Part shown: positions 1-7,441 of the stretch, piece after piece | Layout: each line of letters starts with the position of its first letter | Numbering within the stretch: position 1 is the first letter of the stretch | Source: Candidatus Zymogenus sp. | GTDB lineage: Bacteria > Desulfobacterota > Zymogenia > Zymogenales > Zymogenaceae | NCBI GenBank assembly: GCA_030613285.1 | Contig: JAUWME010000052.1 | Coordinates: 1-9,555, forward strand | DNA: 9,555 nt | Direction: 5' to 3' | Made by a program: the position numbers and the translations under genes | The notes under the pieces: generated by a model | What the model saw: only the letters and a program-made list of their open reading frames with translations | Told to the model about the DNA's origin: nothing | Databases searched by the model: none

Positions 1-914
1 GCTACGGGAAGTCCTTCTGATATGCTCGACAAAACAAACATATCCGCCACTCTCAGGCAATCACGAAGTTCCTCGGCATAAAGCGCTCCTTTAAATACAA
101 CAAATTTTTCTGCACGAATCTCTTCTATCATTTTTTCAAGCCTCCCCCTTTCATCACCATCTCCCACAATGGTCAAGTGAAATTTCACCTCCTCCCTCAA
201 AAGAATCTCTATCGCTTTCAGCAGATAATTATATCCCTTTACAGGGTGCAGCCTACCCACACTAATAATTTCGACAATGTCTCTTTTGCTCTTTCCACTC
301 ATCAGGGGACTAAAGAAGTCTGTGTCAACAAAATATGGTATTACCCTGACGTTGCCCTCTGCAACATCACCTGCAATTTCCTTAACCATATTTCTATTAT
401 ATGCTGTTGGCGTTATAACTCTTTGAGCATCTACAAGAAGCTCCTTTGAATCATCAGGAGGATTAATAAGAAGATCTGATCCGTGAACTGTAACGGTGTA
501 GGGAATTTTGAGGAGCATTGAAACCATTCTTGCCCTTGTGGTCGCAAGGGATAATATGTGGGTATGGATTCGGCTCACACCCTTTAATTTTATGACAAGC
601 GCTGCCTCCAATGACTTTAGAACAAACTTTACTCCATAGAGCCTTCGAGGCTCCAAGAAAAATTTGAACACAATCTTGGGCTTAAAAAAAAAGAAGTAGA
701 TAAAAGCAATAGTCCAACCGGGAGATGATAAGGAAAATCTCTTATAGTTGTAATCTGCTTTGTCAGTTATAGACAGGGGCAGTTTTGACCGCAAGATATC
801 CCAGATGGGAAAAAGATATACCTCATTACCTCTATCTCGAAGGCAATCAATCTCGTTATGAATAAAGGTGGTTGACTTCTCTGGAAGACTTTTGAGCAAA
901 TACGCAATTTTCAC
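1..914 (-). CDS. GT4-family glycosyltransferase, 3'-truncated by window edge
   Basis: I translated this frame by hand; it is open from a GTG at 912-914 to the window edge (304 full codons, no stop). The start MKIAYLLKSLPEKSTTFIHNE resembles the N-terminus of the colanic-acid-type group 1 glycosyltransferases (WcaL/AmsK-like). Further landmarks are HGSD at residues 144-147 (end of the N-terminal Rossmann domain), VGRLHPVKG at 219-227 (typical start of the GT4 nucleotide-sugar domain), a VGDG element soon after, and SEGLP at 299-303, where E300 would be the first Glu of the EX7E catalytic motif. The rest of the motif lies outside the window. By family it transfers a sugar from an NDP- or UDP-donor to a lipid-linked acceptor at the cytoplasmic face of the inner membrane; donor and acceptor are unknown. 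The GTG overlaps the stop of the upstream polymerase/ligase gene (TAGTG) and has a strong Shine-Dalgarno, so it is the last visible gene of the polysaccharide operon and probably translationally coupled. Confidence 0.92.
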   Translation of the reverse strand, partial: MKIAYLLKSLPEKSTTFIHNEIDCLRDRGNEVYLFPIWDILRSKLPLSITDKADYNYKRFSLSSPGWTIAFIYFFFFKPKIVFKFFLEPRRLYGVKFVLKSLEAALVIKLKGVSRIHTHILSLATTRARMVSMLLKIPYTVTVHGSDLLINPPDDSKELLVDAQRVITPTAYNRNMVKEIAGDVAEGNVRVIPYFVDTDFFSPLMSGKSKRDIVEIISVGRLHPVKGYNYLLKAIEILLREEVKFHLTIVGDGDERGRLEKMIEEIRAEKFVVFKGALYAEELRDCLRVADMFVLSSISEGLPV

Positions 915-2329
915 TAACTCTCCTCGATAATAGTCCCGATCTCCTTTTTTTCAATCTCTGAGAACACAAAGACTATTGCCATAAAAAACCAGTACGGTTC
1001 CATGATCCTGACGATGATAAATGTTGCCGCCCCAATTGAATGGGCGATAAGAGCCATCGTTGCCAACAGCATTCCAAAGGATAAACCCTTAAGGAGGTTA
1101 TCCCGTGCCTCTTTATAGGTTGAGTAGAGGAACAAGAGAATCTTGTAGATTAAATAGAAGAACGCCGACAACCCCAAAAGACCCGTCTCTGCCAATGTTC
1201 TAAAATACATACTATCTATAAGCCCAATACCAGTAACACCCCACCCAAAGAGTGGTCTCTTTGACCATTCCGAAACTGCACGCTTAAAAGATGTAATTCG
1301 GGCAGAGGTTGATGGGTCAAAATCGATGCCACCAATGGTTTCGGTACCCGAAAAACCATACTCAGGGACAAACGTACCAGTTACACGCTCTTTAATCTCT
1401 TTGGGAATGATAAATGGCGAAACCAACAAAAACGTTATCAGGAGAAGGGAAACGATGACCTTTTTATCTGTAAGGAAAAACATTGACAGAAACAATGGTA
1501 TCACAGCAATGTACGAACTCCTTGAGAAGGTATAAAAAAATGGAACAGAAAGCAACACAATCAATGCAACGAGATATCTTTTGACGCTCTGATTTTTAAC
1601 ATTCATCAATAGCCCTATCGCGATAGATACGATCAGAAGAAGATATCCACCAAGAGTATTTGGTTCTCCTCCCACACCTCCCTCAAAGGGAGCGCTCACT
1701 CTTATCCCCTGAGGAATTTGGATAATCGCATAGAGGGCGGTAAAAATGGCGACAATAAAAGCCGCAATAATAAAACGGTTTATCTGATCTTTATCTTGCA
1801 AATTATTGATGAATAAAAAGAAAACCAAGAAGTATTCCATGTATTTAAACACATAAAGAAGCCCTGAACTGAGACTGAGGAATCCAAAGAAAGCTCCTAA
1901 TAGGGTCGAAAAAAGTGTTGCTCCAATATAAATCAAGATAGCCTGGTTAAGAGGGGTTTTGACAAATAGTCCAATGCCTTTATAAATCGTAGTCTTTAGT
2001 AACCATGATATAAAGACGATAAGAATAACAACATCTTCAATCCTGATTATAAGGCTTCTTCCCTCCGCAAATCCTTCTCCGAGTGAAAACTCCGGCGAAA
2101 AGAGCATTGCAAAAAGAATTAAATAAAGAGCCATCTCTGTGTTGAAGAAGCAAATTGCAGAAGAAATAATTCCAAGAAGTAGAATCATTACTTTGATTTC
2201 AACACCCCCAGAGAGAAAAAAAGCTGTTGTCGTGATAAGCAGAACCATCGCACCAAACAGCAATATTGTTGGGATATTGGAATTCTTAATGGGTTTTTGA
2301 ATTTTGTGCGCATCCATGATAAGACCCAT
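914..2329 (-). CDS. O-antigen ligase / Wzy-type polymerase family membrane protein
   Basis: This 471-residue protein is largely hydrophobic, with about ten to twelve predicted membrane segments. The first are near residues 20-40 and 45-63, and the last near 440-457. A larger loop at about 308-370 is probably periplasmic. Wzy_C-family hallmarks are visible: FSRSSY at 268-273 at the end of a helix, the loop segment SARITSFKRAVSEW at 342-355 followed by PLFGWG at 359-364, and LAETGLLGL at 379-387. Members either ligate finished glycan to an acceptor (WaaL) or polymerise lipid-linked repeat units (Wzy); sequence alone cannot separate these. Next to Wzc- and Wza-like genes, a polymerase for exported polysaccharide is the more likely role. 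The ATG at 2329 is 26 bp after the kinase stop; neither it nor the in-frame ATG at 2317 has a good Shine-Dalgarno, so the start is uncertain by four codons. The stop overlaps the next gene by one base. Confidence 0.88.
   Translation of the reverse strand: MGLIMDAHKIQKPIKNSNIPTILLFGAMVLLITTTAFFLSGGVEIKVMILLLGIISSAICFFNTEMALYLILFAMLFSPEFSLGEGFAEGRSLIIRIEDVVILIVFISWLLKTTIYKGIGLFVKTPLNQAILIYIGATLFSTLLGAFFGFLSLSSGLLYVFKYMEYFLVFFLFINNLQDKDQINRFIIAAFIVAIFTALYAIIQIPQGIRVSAPFEGGVGGEPNTLGGYLLLIVSIAIGLLMNVKNQSVKRYLVALIVLLSVPFFYTFSRSSYIAVIPLFLSMFFLTDKKVIVSLLLITFLLVSPFIIPKEIKERVTGTFVPEYGFSGTETIGGIDFDPSTSARITSFKRAVSEWSKRPLFGWGVTGIGLIDSMYFRTLAETGLLGLSAFFYLIYKILLFLYSTYKEARDNLLKGLSFGMLLATMALIAHSIGAATFIIVRIMEPYWFFMAIVFVFSEIEKKEIGTIIEES
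918..925 (-). promoter_or_regulatory. Strong ribosome binding site deciding the GTG start of the glycosyltransferase
   Basis: On the minus strand GAGGAGAG sits 3 nt before the GTG at 912-914 (the AGGAG core is 5 nt away). It lies inside the last codons of the upstream gene. It is the best Shine-Dalgarno in the window and supports this start and the one-base stop/start overlap. Confidence 0.8.
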
Positions 2330-2355
2330 TCTATAAACGGGTTACTGTCGGGAGG

Positions 2356-4614
2356 TTATTTTGTCGATTTCTTCTTGAAAAGATTCTTGAAGAGATTTAC
2401 AATTCCTTCTTTTGCTGATACTAAAAGATGCTTCAGGTTTTCCCTCTTAAACATCTCCTTTATCTTCTCAAGCTCGCTTGTCTTTAGACCCTTTTTTGTA
2501 CCTTCACCATAGTAGTACTGATAATGATATTCGTAGTAGTCCGGGCCATATTCCGGAGTTACACCGTTTAGTATTACACCGATAACGTTTGCCTTAACCG
2601 CATCCAGATGAGACTTGGTTCGTCTGAGAACTCCTCTTGCAATTTTCCCCACTTCATAAAGCAAAATCACTCCATCGAGTTTTTGGCTTAAAAGGACGGC
2701 ATCGGTTACAGGAAGTACCGGCGTAGTATCAAAGATGACAAAATCGTAGCTTTCTTTGACTTCATCAATAAAATTAGACATCTGCTGGGAACTAATTAGT
2801 TCTGATGGGTTAATTGGAAAAGCCCCTGATGTAATGACATTGAAATTTGAGAGCTCCGGAGATTTTATTAGGACATCCATATCAAAACCACCCAGTAGTA
2901 TATCATTAATATTCCTTACTACACTTTTCCAGTCTTGATTAGCAAGGATAATGTCCATCAACCCTGGCGATTTATCCAGTCCGAAGTTTTTGCTGATTGT
3001 TCCCCTCCGCAAGTCTGCCTCGACCAAGAGTGTACGGTATCCCCCCTGGGCAAGAGTAACGGCTACATTTATACAATTTATCGTTTTCCCCTCTTGAAGA
3101 GATGAACTGGTTATCATAAACGTTTTCATACCTTTCTCTTGATTCAAAAAGAGGATGTTGGTACGCAAACTTCTATATGCCTCAACAATCTGAGATTTCG
3201 GGTTCATAAGAAAAACAAGCGGCGCTTCCATCTCCTTCTTTTTTGGTTTATCCTCCTTCTCTTCATCCATAATCGATGTAATATATGGGATGACCCCAAG
3301 AACGGGAACTTTGAGATACCCCTCAACGTCCTCAATTGTACCGATGGAAGTATCCAGATTTTCACTGACAATTGCAAAGAAGATGCCAAGGAAAAGTCCA
3401 ATTATAAGACCCATAAAAAAGGAAGAAGCCAACTTTGGCGGATTAATTCGTGATTTATCTACAAGGGCAGGGGCAAATTTTGATACTTCCTCAATCATCC
3501 CCGATTCTTGAATAAGAATTTCCTGATATGTCGAATTTAGTTCGGAAAAGAGCCTACTCTGAAGTTCAACTTCCCTCTCTAACCTTATTAAGGTCAAGTT
3601 GTCATTTGGATACTGAGAAGTTACTTCTTTATAAATCTCAATATCCTTCTTCAGCGTCTCCATATCTTTTTTATTCGTATCAATCCTTTCTGAAATATCT
3701 AATCGTATCGATTTTTTCAAAATTGCAATCTTATTATTAACTTCTTTAACCTTCGGGTGACGAGCGGTATAAGTGGTAAGATATCTATCTCTCTCAATTA
3801 AAAGACTCTGCAGCTCCATAATGTACTTGTAAAGAGTGGAATGAATCCCAAGTTTGTCGCTGTGGCCTGACAAATTCCCCGATCCAAGCCTCTTTTTGAG
3901 AAACACTAACATCTGGTTTTCACGACCGAGTTCTTTGTATGACAGTTCAAGCTCACCTAATGCCCTTAAATCAAACATAGCCTGACTGTCTAAAGACACA
4001 ATTTCTTTTCTGTTCTGAAAATCTTTTAATTTATCCTCGGCATCTTTCAATCTCGCGTCAAGTTCTTCCAGTTGCTTTTCAATGAACTTCTTTGTCTCAA
4101 TAGTGCGTTTGTTTAATAATTCCTTATTATATTTTTTGTAGCTTTCCGCCAGAGCATTTGCAAGATTCGCGGCCATTTCTGGGTTATTGTATGTAACAGT
4201 TATCCTAATAATATTAGTATTCTCTTCAGGTTCAGTTACTATTGCGGCTTCAATCGTGGAAATTTTTCTCATGAGTTCTTGAGAATTAAGTATCTCCTCT
4301 TCATCAACATTCTTATCTATAATCCCAACTTCCTTTGCGGCCTCTTTGACTACCGGGAAGCTGGCAATAACCTTCGTTTGGGACTTGATATTACTATATG
4401 GCGAAAAATATAAGCTACTGGGCATCATCCCTGTTAGGGTCTGGCTTTTGTCGTATTTAACCTTTGCGGTTGCCCTGTACAGGGGTGATGGCGATTGTAT
4501 TAGCGCAAACATAAAGCTCAAGATTGCAAGGGACACCGTTGAAAAAACGATGATGTTTCTTCGCTTTCTTACTATCCTGATTAAGTCTTTTAGTTGTATT
4601 TCATACTGAGCCAT
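2356..4614 (-). CDS. Wzc-like polysaccharide co-polymerase fused to BY-kinase domain
   Basis: A 752-residue inner-membrane protein with chain-length-determinant and bacterial tyrosine kinase parts in one chain. Residues 1-20 are a basic cytoplasmic lead (IVRKRRN), TM1 is about 21-40, and a Wzz-type periplasmic region with coiled coils (about 165-205 and 310-380) follows. INPPK at 390-394 matches the proline-rich motif before TM2 (about 396-416). The kinase domain starts near 465. It has Walker A SSLQEGKT (504-511), Walker A' LLVEADLRR (529-537), where the usual first Asp is Glu, and Walker B FVIFDTTPVL (625-634). A tyrosine cluster at 689-702 has eight Tyr, the usual autophosphorylation target. 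Unusually, about 50 Lys-rich residues (703-752) follow it. By family it sets glycan length and couples polymerisation to export through the outer-membrane Wza partner, whose gene lies just upstream. AAAAGG lies 9 nt before the ATG. Confidence 0.95.
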   Translation of the reverse strand: MAQYEIQLKDLIRIVRKRRNIIVFSTVSLAILSFMFALIQSPSPLYRATAKVKYDKSQTLTGMMPSSLYFSPYSNIKSQTKVIASFPVVKEAAKEVGIIDKNVDEEEILNSQELMRKISTIEAAIVTEPEENTNIIRITVTYNNPEMAANLANALAESYKKYNKELLNKRTIETKKFIEKQLEELDARLKDAEDKLKDFQNRKEIVSLDSQAMFDLRALGELELSYKELGRENQMLVFLKKRLGSGNLSGHSDKLGIHSTLYKYIMELQSLLIERDRYLTTYTARHPKVKEVNNKIAILKKSIRLDISERIDTNKKDMETLKKDIEIYKEVTSQYPNDNLTLIRLEREVELQSRLFSELNSTYQEILIQESGMIEEVSKFAPALVDKSRINPPKLASSFFMGLIIGLFLGIFFAIVSENLDTSIGTIEDVEGYLKVPVLGVIPYITSIMDEEKEDKPKKKEMEAPLVFLMNPKSQIVEAYRSLRTNILFLNQEKGMKTFMITSSSLQEGKTINCINVAVTLAQGGYRTLLVEADLRRGTISKNFGLDKSPGLMDIILANQDWKSVVRNINDILLGGFDMDVLIKSPELSNFNVITSGAFPINPSELISSQQMSNFIDEVKESYDFVIFDTTPVLPVTDAVLLSQKLDGVILLYEVGKIARGVLRRTKSHLDAVKANVIGVILNGVTPEYGPDYYEYHYQYYYGEGTKKGLKTSELEKIKEMFKRENLKHLLVSAKEGIVNLFKNLFKKKSTK

Positions 4615-4634
4615 GAAAATTCGCCTTTTGCTTT

Positions 4635-5336
4635 TTAAGGAATTATCACCTTACTGGGAAACATGAGAAAATCAATAATGGGCTCGATTTGCTTAAGAAA
4701 GTAGTTTACATTTGAGATGGTTGTGGAAGGAAGAAAAACAATGTCTCCTCCCTGAAGATATATATTTTGGGTCAGGTCGCCTTTTCTCATCATCCTTCTA
4801 ATGTTTGATACAACAATCTTTGGGTCCTTGTTATACCCCCTGATTATCAAGACATTTCTGAGCTTTGCATCTTTGGTTGGCCCTCCTGCCGAAGCCAATA
4901 TTGCGGCAAGGGTCAAACCATCTTTAAAAGTGTATGCGCCCGGATTAGATGCCTCCCCGAAAACGTAAACAATCTCCCTGATTTTAACATCAAGGATGGG
5001 GGAGACGTAATACTCTGTGAGTACACTGGTCAAGTGCTTGTCCAACTCCCTCTGTGTCAGCCCCAATACAGCAATGTCTTCAAGAAATATGAAACTAATC
5101 GTTCCCGTCTTTGAAACCTGTACTTTATACTCCTTTGTTTCTCCCTCCTCCCAGAGGTTAATGTCGATAAAATCTCCCGGTTGAACCCTATGTTCGTATC
5201 GCTTCGCTTCAGTTGGCAACGAATGAATCGCTCCAGCCCGCGTACTCCCCCCCGGCGCACATGATACTATGGAAGTAACCATAAGCAACATGAGACAACA
5301 AACGATTCCTTTTCTAAACAATTTTTCAGTTGGCAT
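4635..5336 (-). CDS. Wza-like outer-membrane polysaccharide export lipoprotein
   Basis: A 233-residue secreted lipoprotein. It has a basic start, a hydrophobic stretch at about 11-25, and the lipobox IVSC with lipidated Cys at 26. A Poly_export domain follows, starting at HRVQPGDFIDINLWEE (49-64) with the typical VSKTGTISF strand at 74-82. One SLBB domain starts at VYVFGEASNPGAYTF (123-137), and QGGDIVFLP lies at 195-203. It is shorter than E. coli Wza (about 380 aa, more SLBB repeats). The hydrophobic end (about 209-228, ending in FLMFP) could serve as the membrane-spanning helix, but this is inference. By family it oligomerises into the outer-membrane channel through which the polysaccharide leaves the cell, docking with the Wzc-type protein encoded 20 bp downstream. 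The ATG at 5336 is the natural start for the signal peptide; its Shine-Dalgarno is weak. A 58-bp gap separates it from the HD-GYP gene upstream. Confidence 0.94.
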   Translation of the reverse strand: MPTEKLFRKGIVCCLMLLMVTSIVSCAPGGSTRAGAIHSLPTEAKRYEHRVQPGDFIDINLWEEGETKEYKVQVSKTGTISFIFLEDIAVLGLTQRELDKHLTSVLTEYYVSPILDVKIREIVYVFGEASNPGAYTFKDGLTLAAILASAGGPTKDAKLRNVLIIRGYNKDPKIVVSNIRRMMRKGDLTQNIYLQGGDIVFLPSTTISNVNYFLKQIEPIIDFLMFPSKVIIP

Positions 5337-5394
5337 AATATCTAAAATTCTACTAATAATATCTTTCTGAATTTCTTCGTTTTACATATTAACG

Positions 5395-6456
5395 TTAAAA
5401 CTCTCTCTCATCAACGGGTTCAACAATGTGCAGGAGAGGCGCCTCCATAAGATTTACCACCCTTGGAGTTTTGAGCTTTTTGCCATCACTCCCATAAAGG
5501 ATATTCACAACTTGCCTAAAATGGGTTTCCCCTGTACTCGCAATAACCCTCCCCACCTCTTTGCTGTTGAGTTTTGCATAACTTCCAACCGGAAAAAGGG
5601 TTACCTTCTCAAGAAACGCCTTAAGAATATTTTTATTGAACTTATGCTTCATGTTTTCGACAATATCTTTAATTGCATAAAGTGGCAACATCCTCTTTCT
5701 AAAAGGCCGGTCATGGGTCATCGCTTCGTATGTGTCCGCCAAACTTATGATCTTTGCATATTGATGTATATCTTTTGCTCCAAGCCCATTGGGATAGCCG
5801 GAGCCATCCTCCCTCTCATGTTCTTGGGCACAAACCTCAAAAAGATACCCATAATCATCGCCAAACTTTTTCAAAAGTTCGCTTCCCTTCTCTGGATGAG
5901 TTTCGATCTCTCGTATCTCACTTCTCAAAAGATCTGTTTTTTTGTTCAATATGTCTTCATCAATAAGACCCATTCCCACATCGTGGGTAAGTGCCGAAAG
6001 TGCAAGCTCTGTAAGTTCCTCCCTTTCCAATCCAAGCACACTTCCAATCATTATTGCAATGAGAGCTGTCCAAAGAGAATTGTATTTGGGTGTAAGGCTT
6101 ACATCCTCGTAATCATTATATATTTGGATCATATATATATTTTCAAACTTCTCGAAAGATTTCACAAGCTTTTTTGCCTGTGTTTTAAGTGGGGCAATAT
6201 CAAATTCCTTTCCCTTTCGAATCGATGAAAACATCTTGTCGAGACTTCCAGAAACACCAGACAAAATCGAAAGTGCCTCTTTCTTTTCTATATTGGTAGG
6301 CCCCCGCAAAGATGGAGAGATCATATCATTAATAATGTCATCAGCTGCAAGAATTCCGCTAATCACAACCTCATCCTTCTGGTTACGACCTTTAGCCTTC
6401 CGCTTTTTGTCTCCGAAAAGATCCTGACCTCTTATAATATCAGATATCTTTACCAC
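5395..6456 (-). CDS. HD-GYP-like protein with degenerate metal site
   Basis: A 353-residue soluble protein. Residues 1-115 are a charged N-terminal region I do not recognise. An HD-GYP domain spans about 120-285: HDVGM at 158-162, H187 in THPEKG, EHEREDGSGYP at 212-222, and LADTYEAMTHDRPFRK at 239-254. The end (FPVGSYAKLNSKEVGRV, 288-304) is the small C-terminal extension common in HD-GYP proteins. HD-GYP enzymes hydrolyse c-di-GMP using a cluster of His and Asp metal ligands. Here the leading His appears replaced (Y125/N126), HDxGK is HDVGM, and the HHE motif is EHE, while H158, D159, H187, H213 and D241 remain. Catalysis is therefore doubtful, and a c-di-GMP-sensing or scaffold role in polysaccharide control is a reasonable inference. 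Translation starts at GTG 6456, the first possible start since an in-frame TGA lies two codons upstream, and overlaps the ATPase gene by 7 nt, suggesting coupled synthesis. Confidence 0.88.
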   Translation of the reverse strand: MVKISDIIRGQDLFGDKKRKAKGRNQKDEVVISGILAADDIINDMISPSLRGPTNIEKKEALSILSGVSGSLDKMFSSIRKGKEFDIAPLKTQAKKLVKSFEKFENIYMIQIYNDYEDVSLTPKYNSLWTALIAIMIGSVLGLEREELTELALSALTHDVGMGLIDEDILNKKTDLLRSEIREIETHPEKGSELLKKFGDDYGYLFEVCAQEHEREDGSGYPNGLGAKDIHQYAKIISLADTYEAMTHDRPFRKRMLPLYAIKDIVENMKHKFNKNILKAFLEKVTLFPVGSYAKLNSKEVGRVIASTGETHFRQVVNILYGSDGKKLKTPRVVNLMEAPLLHIVEPVDEREF

Positions 6457-7253
6457 TTTTCATTCTCACTTAATAGATTGCCAATAATGGTCGAATCCAC
6501 ATACTTGCTTTTATCGCTCCAACCCACAAGGAGGCCCATATCGCAAATGTTGTTGATCTTTCTCGGCGTTCCGTTGGAGTAGTTAAAAATCTTCTCCATG
6601 GCTTCGACCGTAAAAATGTTTCTGTTGACGCCGGCCCTTTTCAATCTAAACTCAATATATCGCACCATCTCATCAAATGACAGGTTTTGCAGATGATACT
6701 TAATTGCAACTCGTTGCTCAAACTGCGGTATTTCACTTACAAGTTCCTTCAATTCAGGTTGACCGATAAGAAGTAGAGTCAGGAGGAAGCGGTCGTTAAG
6801 TTGAAAATTTAAGAGAAGCCTCAATTCCTCGAAGGTTTCCTTGCTCTTTACAAGCTGCGCCTCGTCAATAATAATTACGGAATCTTTGTCCTCGGACATA
6901 TTTTTATAGAGGATGCGGTTGAGGTGGTGAATTTGCTGATTCTTCTTCTGGTTGAGATTCTCTCCTGAAAACTGATAAATTATTTCCTGAACAAATAGGA
7001 GCGGTGTCAATCTCGGATTTTCAATTAGCGCAATTTCAAAATTCTCCCTCGGAAGACGCTGAATGAGGGTTCGAGAAAGTGTAGTCTTTCCACTCCCAAT
7101 CTCTCCCGTCAACATTACACACCCCTTTCTGCGAGATATGCCGTAGAGCATCCTCGAAAGGGCTTCTTTATGTTGCGGTGATTCATAAAGAAACGAGGGA
7201 TCTGGAACGTTCTCAAACGGCGCGTCTATCAATCCCCAATACGTTTTATACAT
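6450..7253 (-). CDS. ExeA/GspA-like AAA ATPase of the XrtA/PEP-CTERM-associated type
   Basis: A 267-residue P-loop ATPase starting MYKTYWGLIDAPFENVPDP, the typical opening of ExeA-like proteins (YxxxyGLxxxPFxxtPDP). It has Walker A GEIGSGKTT (50-58), Walker B VIIIDEAQ (126-133), sensor-like LLIGQPEL (161-168), and R181 in the QFEQRV segment as likely arginine finger. The C-terminal helical AAA lid is at about 190-260 (NGTPRKINNICD, 227-238). It lacks the peptidoglycan-binding C-terminal domain of full-length ExeA/GspA. ATPases of this short form are regularly encoded in exopolysaccharide loci with exosortase XrtA, and their exact job is not settled. Here it is the first gene of the polysaccharide operon, downstream of a sigma-54-like promoter. 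No exosortase or PEP-CTERM substrate is in the window. The ATG at 7253 has only a close AGAAG as Shine-Dalgarno. Confidence 0.9.
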   Translation of the reverse strand: MYKTYWGLIDAPFENVPDPSFLYESPQHKEALSRMLYGISRRKGCVMLTGEIGSGKTTLSRTLIQRLPRENFEIALIENPRLTPLLFVQEIIYQFSGENLNQKKNQQIHHLNRILYKNMSEDKDSVIIIDEAQLVKSKETFEELRLLLNFQLNDRFLLTLLLIGQPELKELVSEIPQFEQRVAIKYHLQNLSFDEMVRYIEFRLKRAGVNRNIFTVEAMEKIFNYSNGTPRKINNICDMGLLVGWSDKSKYVDSTIIGNLLSENEKW

Positions 7254-7379
7254 CGCTTCTATTTTATCATATTAGTTAAATATGCAACAATCAAATCTAT
7301 TCAGTACAAAAATGAGTAGCGAATTTTATTCTACAAACCCTTTTCCTTAGCACTCGTCATACAATAAGAAATATTTATC

Positions 7380-7395
7380 AGCAAAAAAATTGCCT
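7380..7395 (-). promoter_or_regulatory. Candidate sigma-54 (RpoN) -24/-12 promoter for the polysaccharide operon
   Basis: The minus strand reads AGGCAATTTTTTTGCT. Against the RpoN consensus TGGCAC-N5-TTGCW, the invariant GG and GC are present with the exact 10-nt spacing; the mismatches are the first base (A for T) and the sixth (A for C). The site points at the ATPase gene and predicts a start near 7369. Sigma-54 control with an activator (for example PrsR) is known for some XrtA-type polysaccharide loci. The match is by eye; use in vivo is inference. Confidence 0.6.
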
Positions 7396-7397
7396 TT

Positions 7398-7407
7398 GAA
7401 GTACTTC
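7398..7407. repeat. 10-bp perfect palindrome next to the -24 element
   Basis: GAAGTACTTC is its own reverse complement and ends 2 bp upstream (with respect to operon transcription) of the sigma-54-like site. Its position would suit an operator or regulator half-sites, but it is short and present once, so chance is possible. Confidence 0.3.
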
Positions 7408-7411
7408 TGAT

Positions 7412-7441
7412 ATTATAGAAAACCATACACTATTATGCTAA
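7412..7441 (-). promoter_or_regulatory. Weak sigma-70-like promoter candidate
   Basis: The minus strand has TTAGCA, an 18-nt spacer and a perfect TATAAT. The -35 box matches consensus at four of six positions. In DNA this AT-rich, a TATAAT is not rare, so this is a low-grade call; it could provide basal expression of the same operon. Confidence 0.25.

Noticed and set aside
177..449. Open frame of 90 codons on the plus strand
   Set aside because: It lies antisense to the glycosyltransferase gene, which has clear GT4 motifs in the opposite strand.
3204..3401. Second minus-strand open frame of 65 codons inside the kinase gene
   Set aside because: It is an out-of-frame shadow within the continuous 752-codon Wzc-like gene. 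There is no sign of a frameshift, since the motifs run in order in one frame.
5428..6228. Long open frame (266 codons) on the plus strand
   Set aside because: It is exactly antisense to the HD-GYP gene, whose minus-strand product has clear domain motifs. The plus-strand product has no recognisable domain, so it is a shadow.
7254..7370. c-di-GMP riboswitch in the operon leader
   Set aside because: I looked for the conserved GEMM core and found no match; the leader holds only one weak inverted repeat.
7381..7393. GCAA/TTGC inverted repeat as a hairpin or operator
   Set aside because: It is a four-base stem that coincides with the -24/-12 element itself; the symmetry follows from GGCAA and TTGC of the promoter motif.
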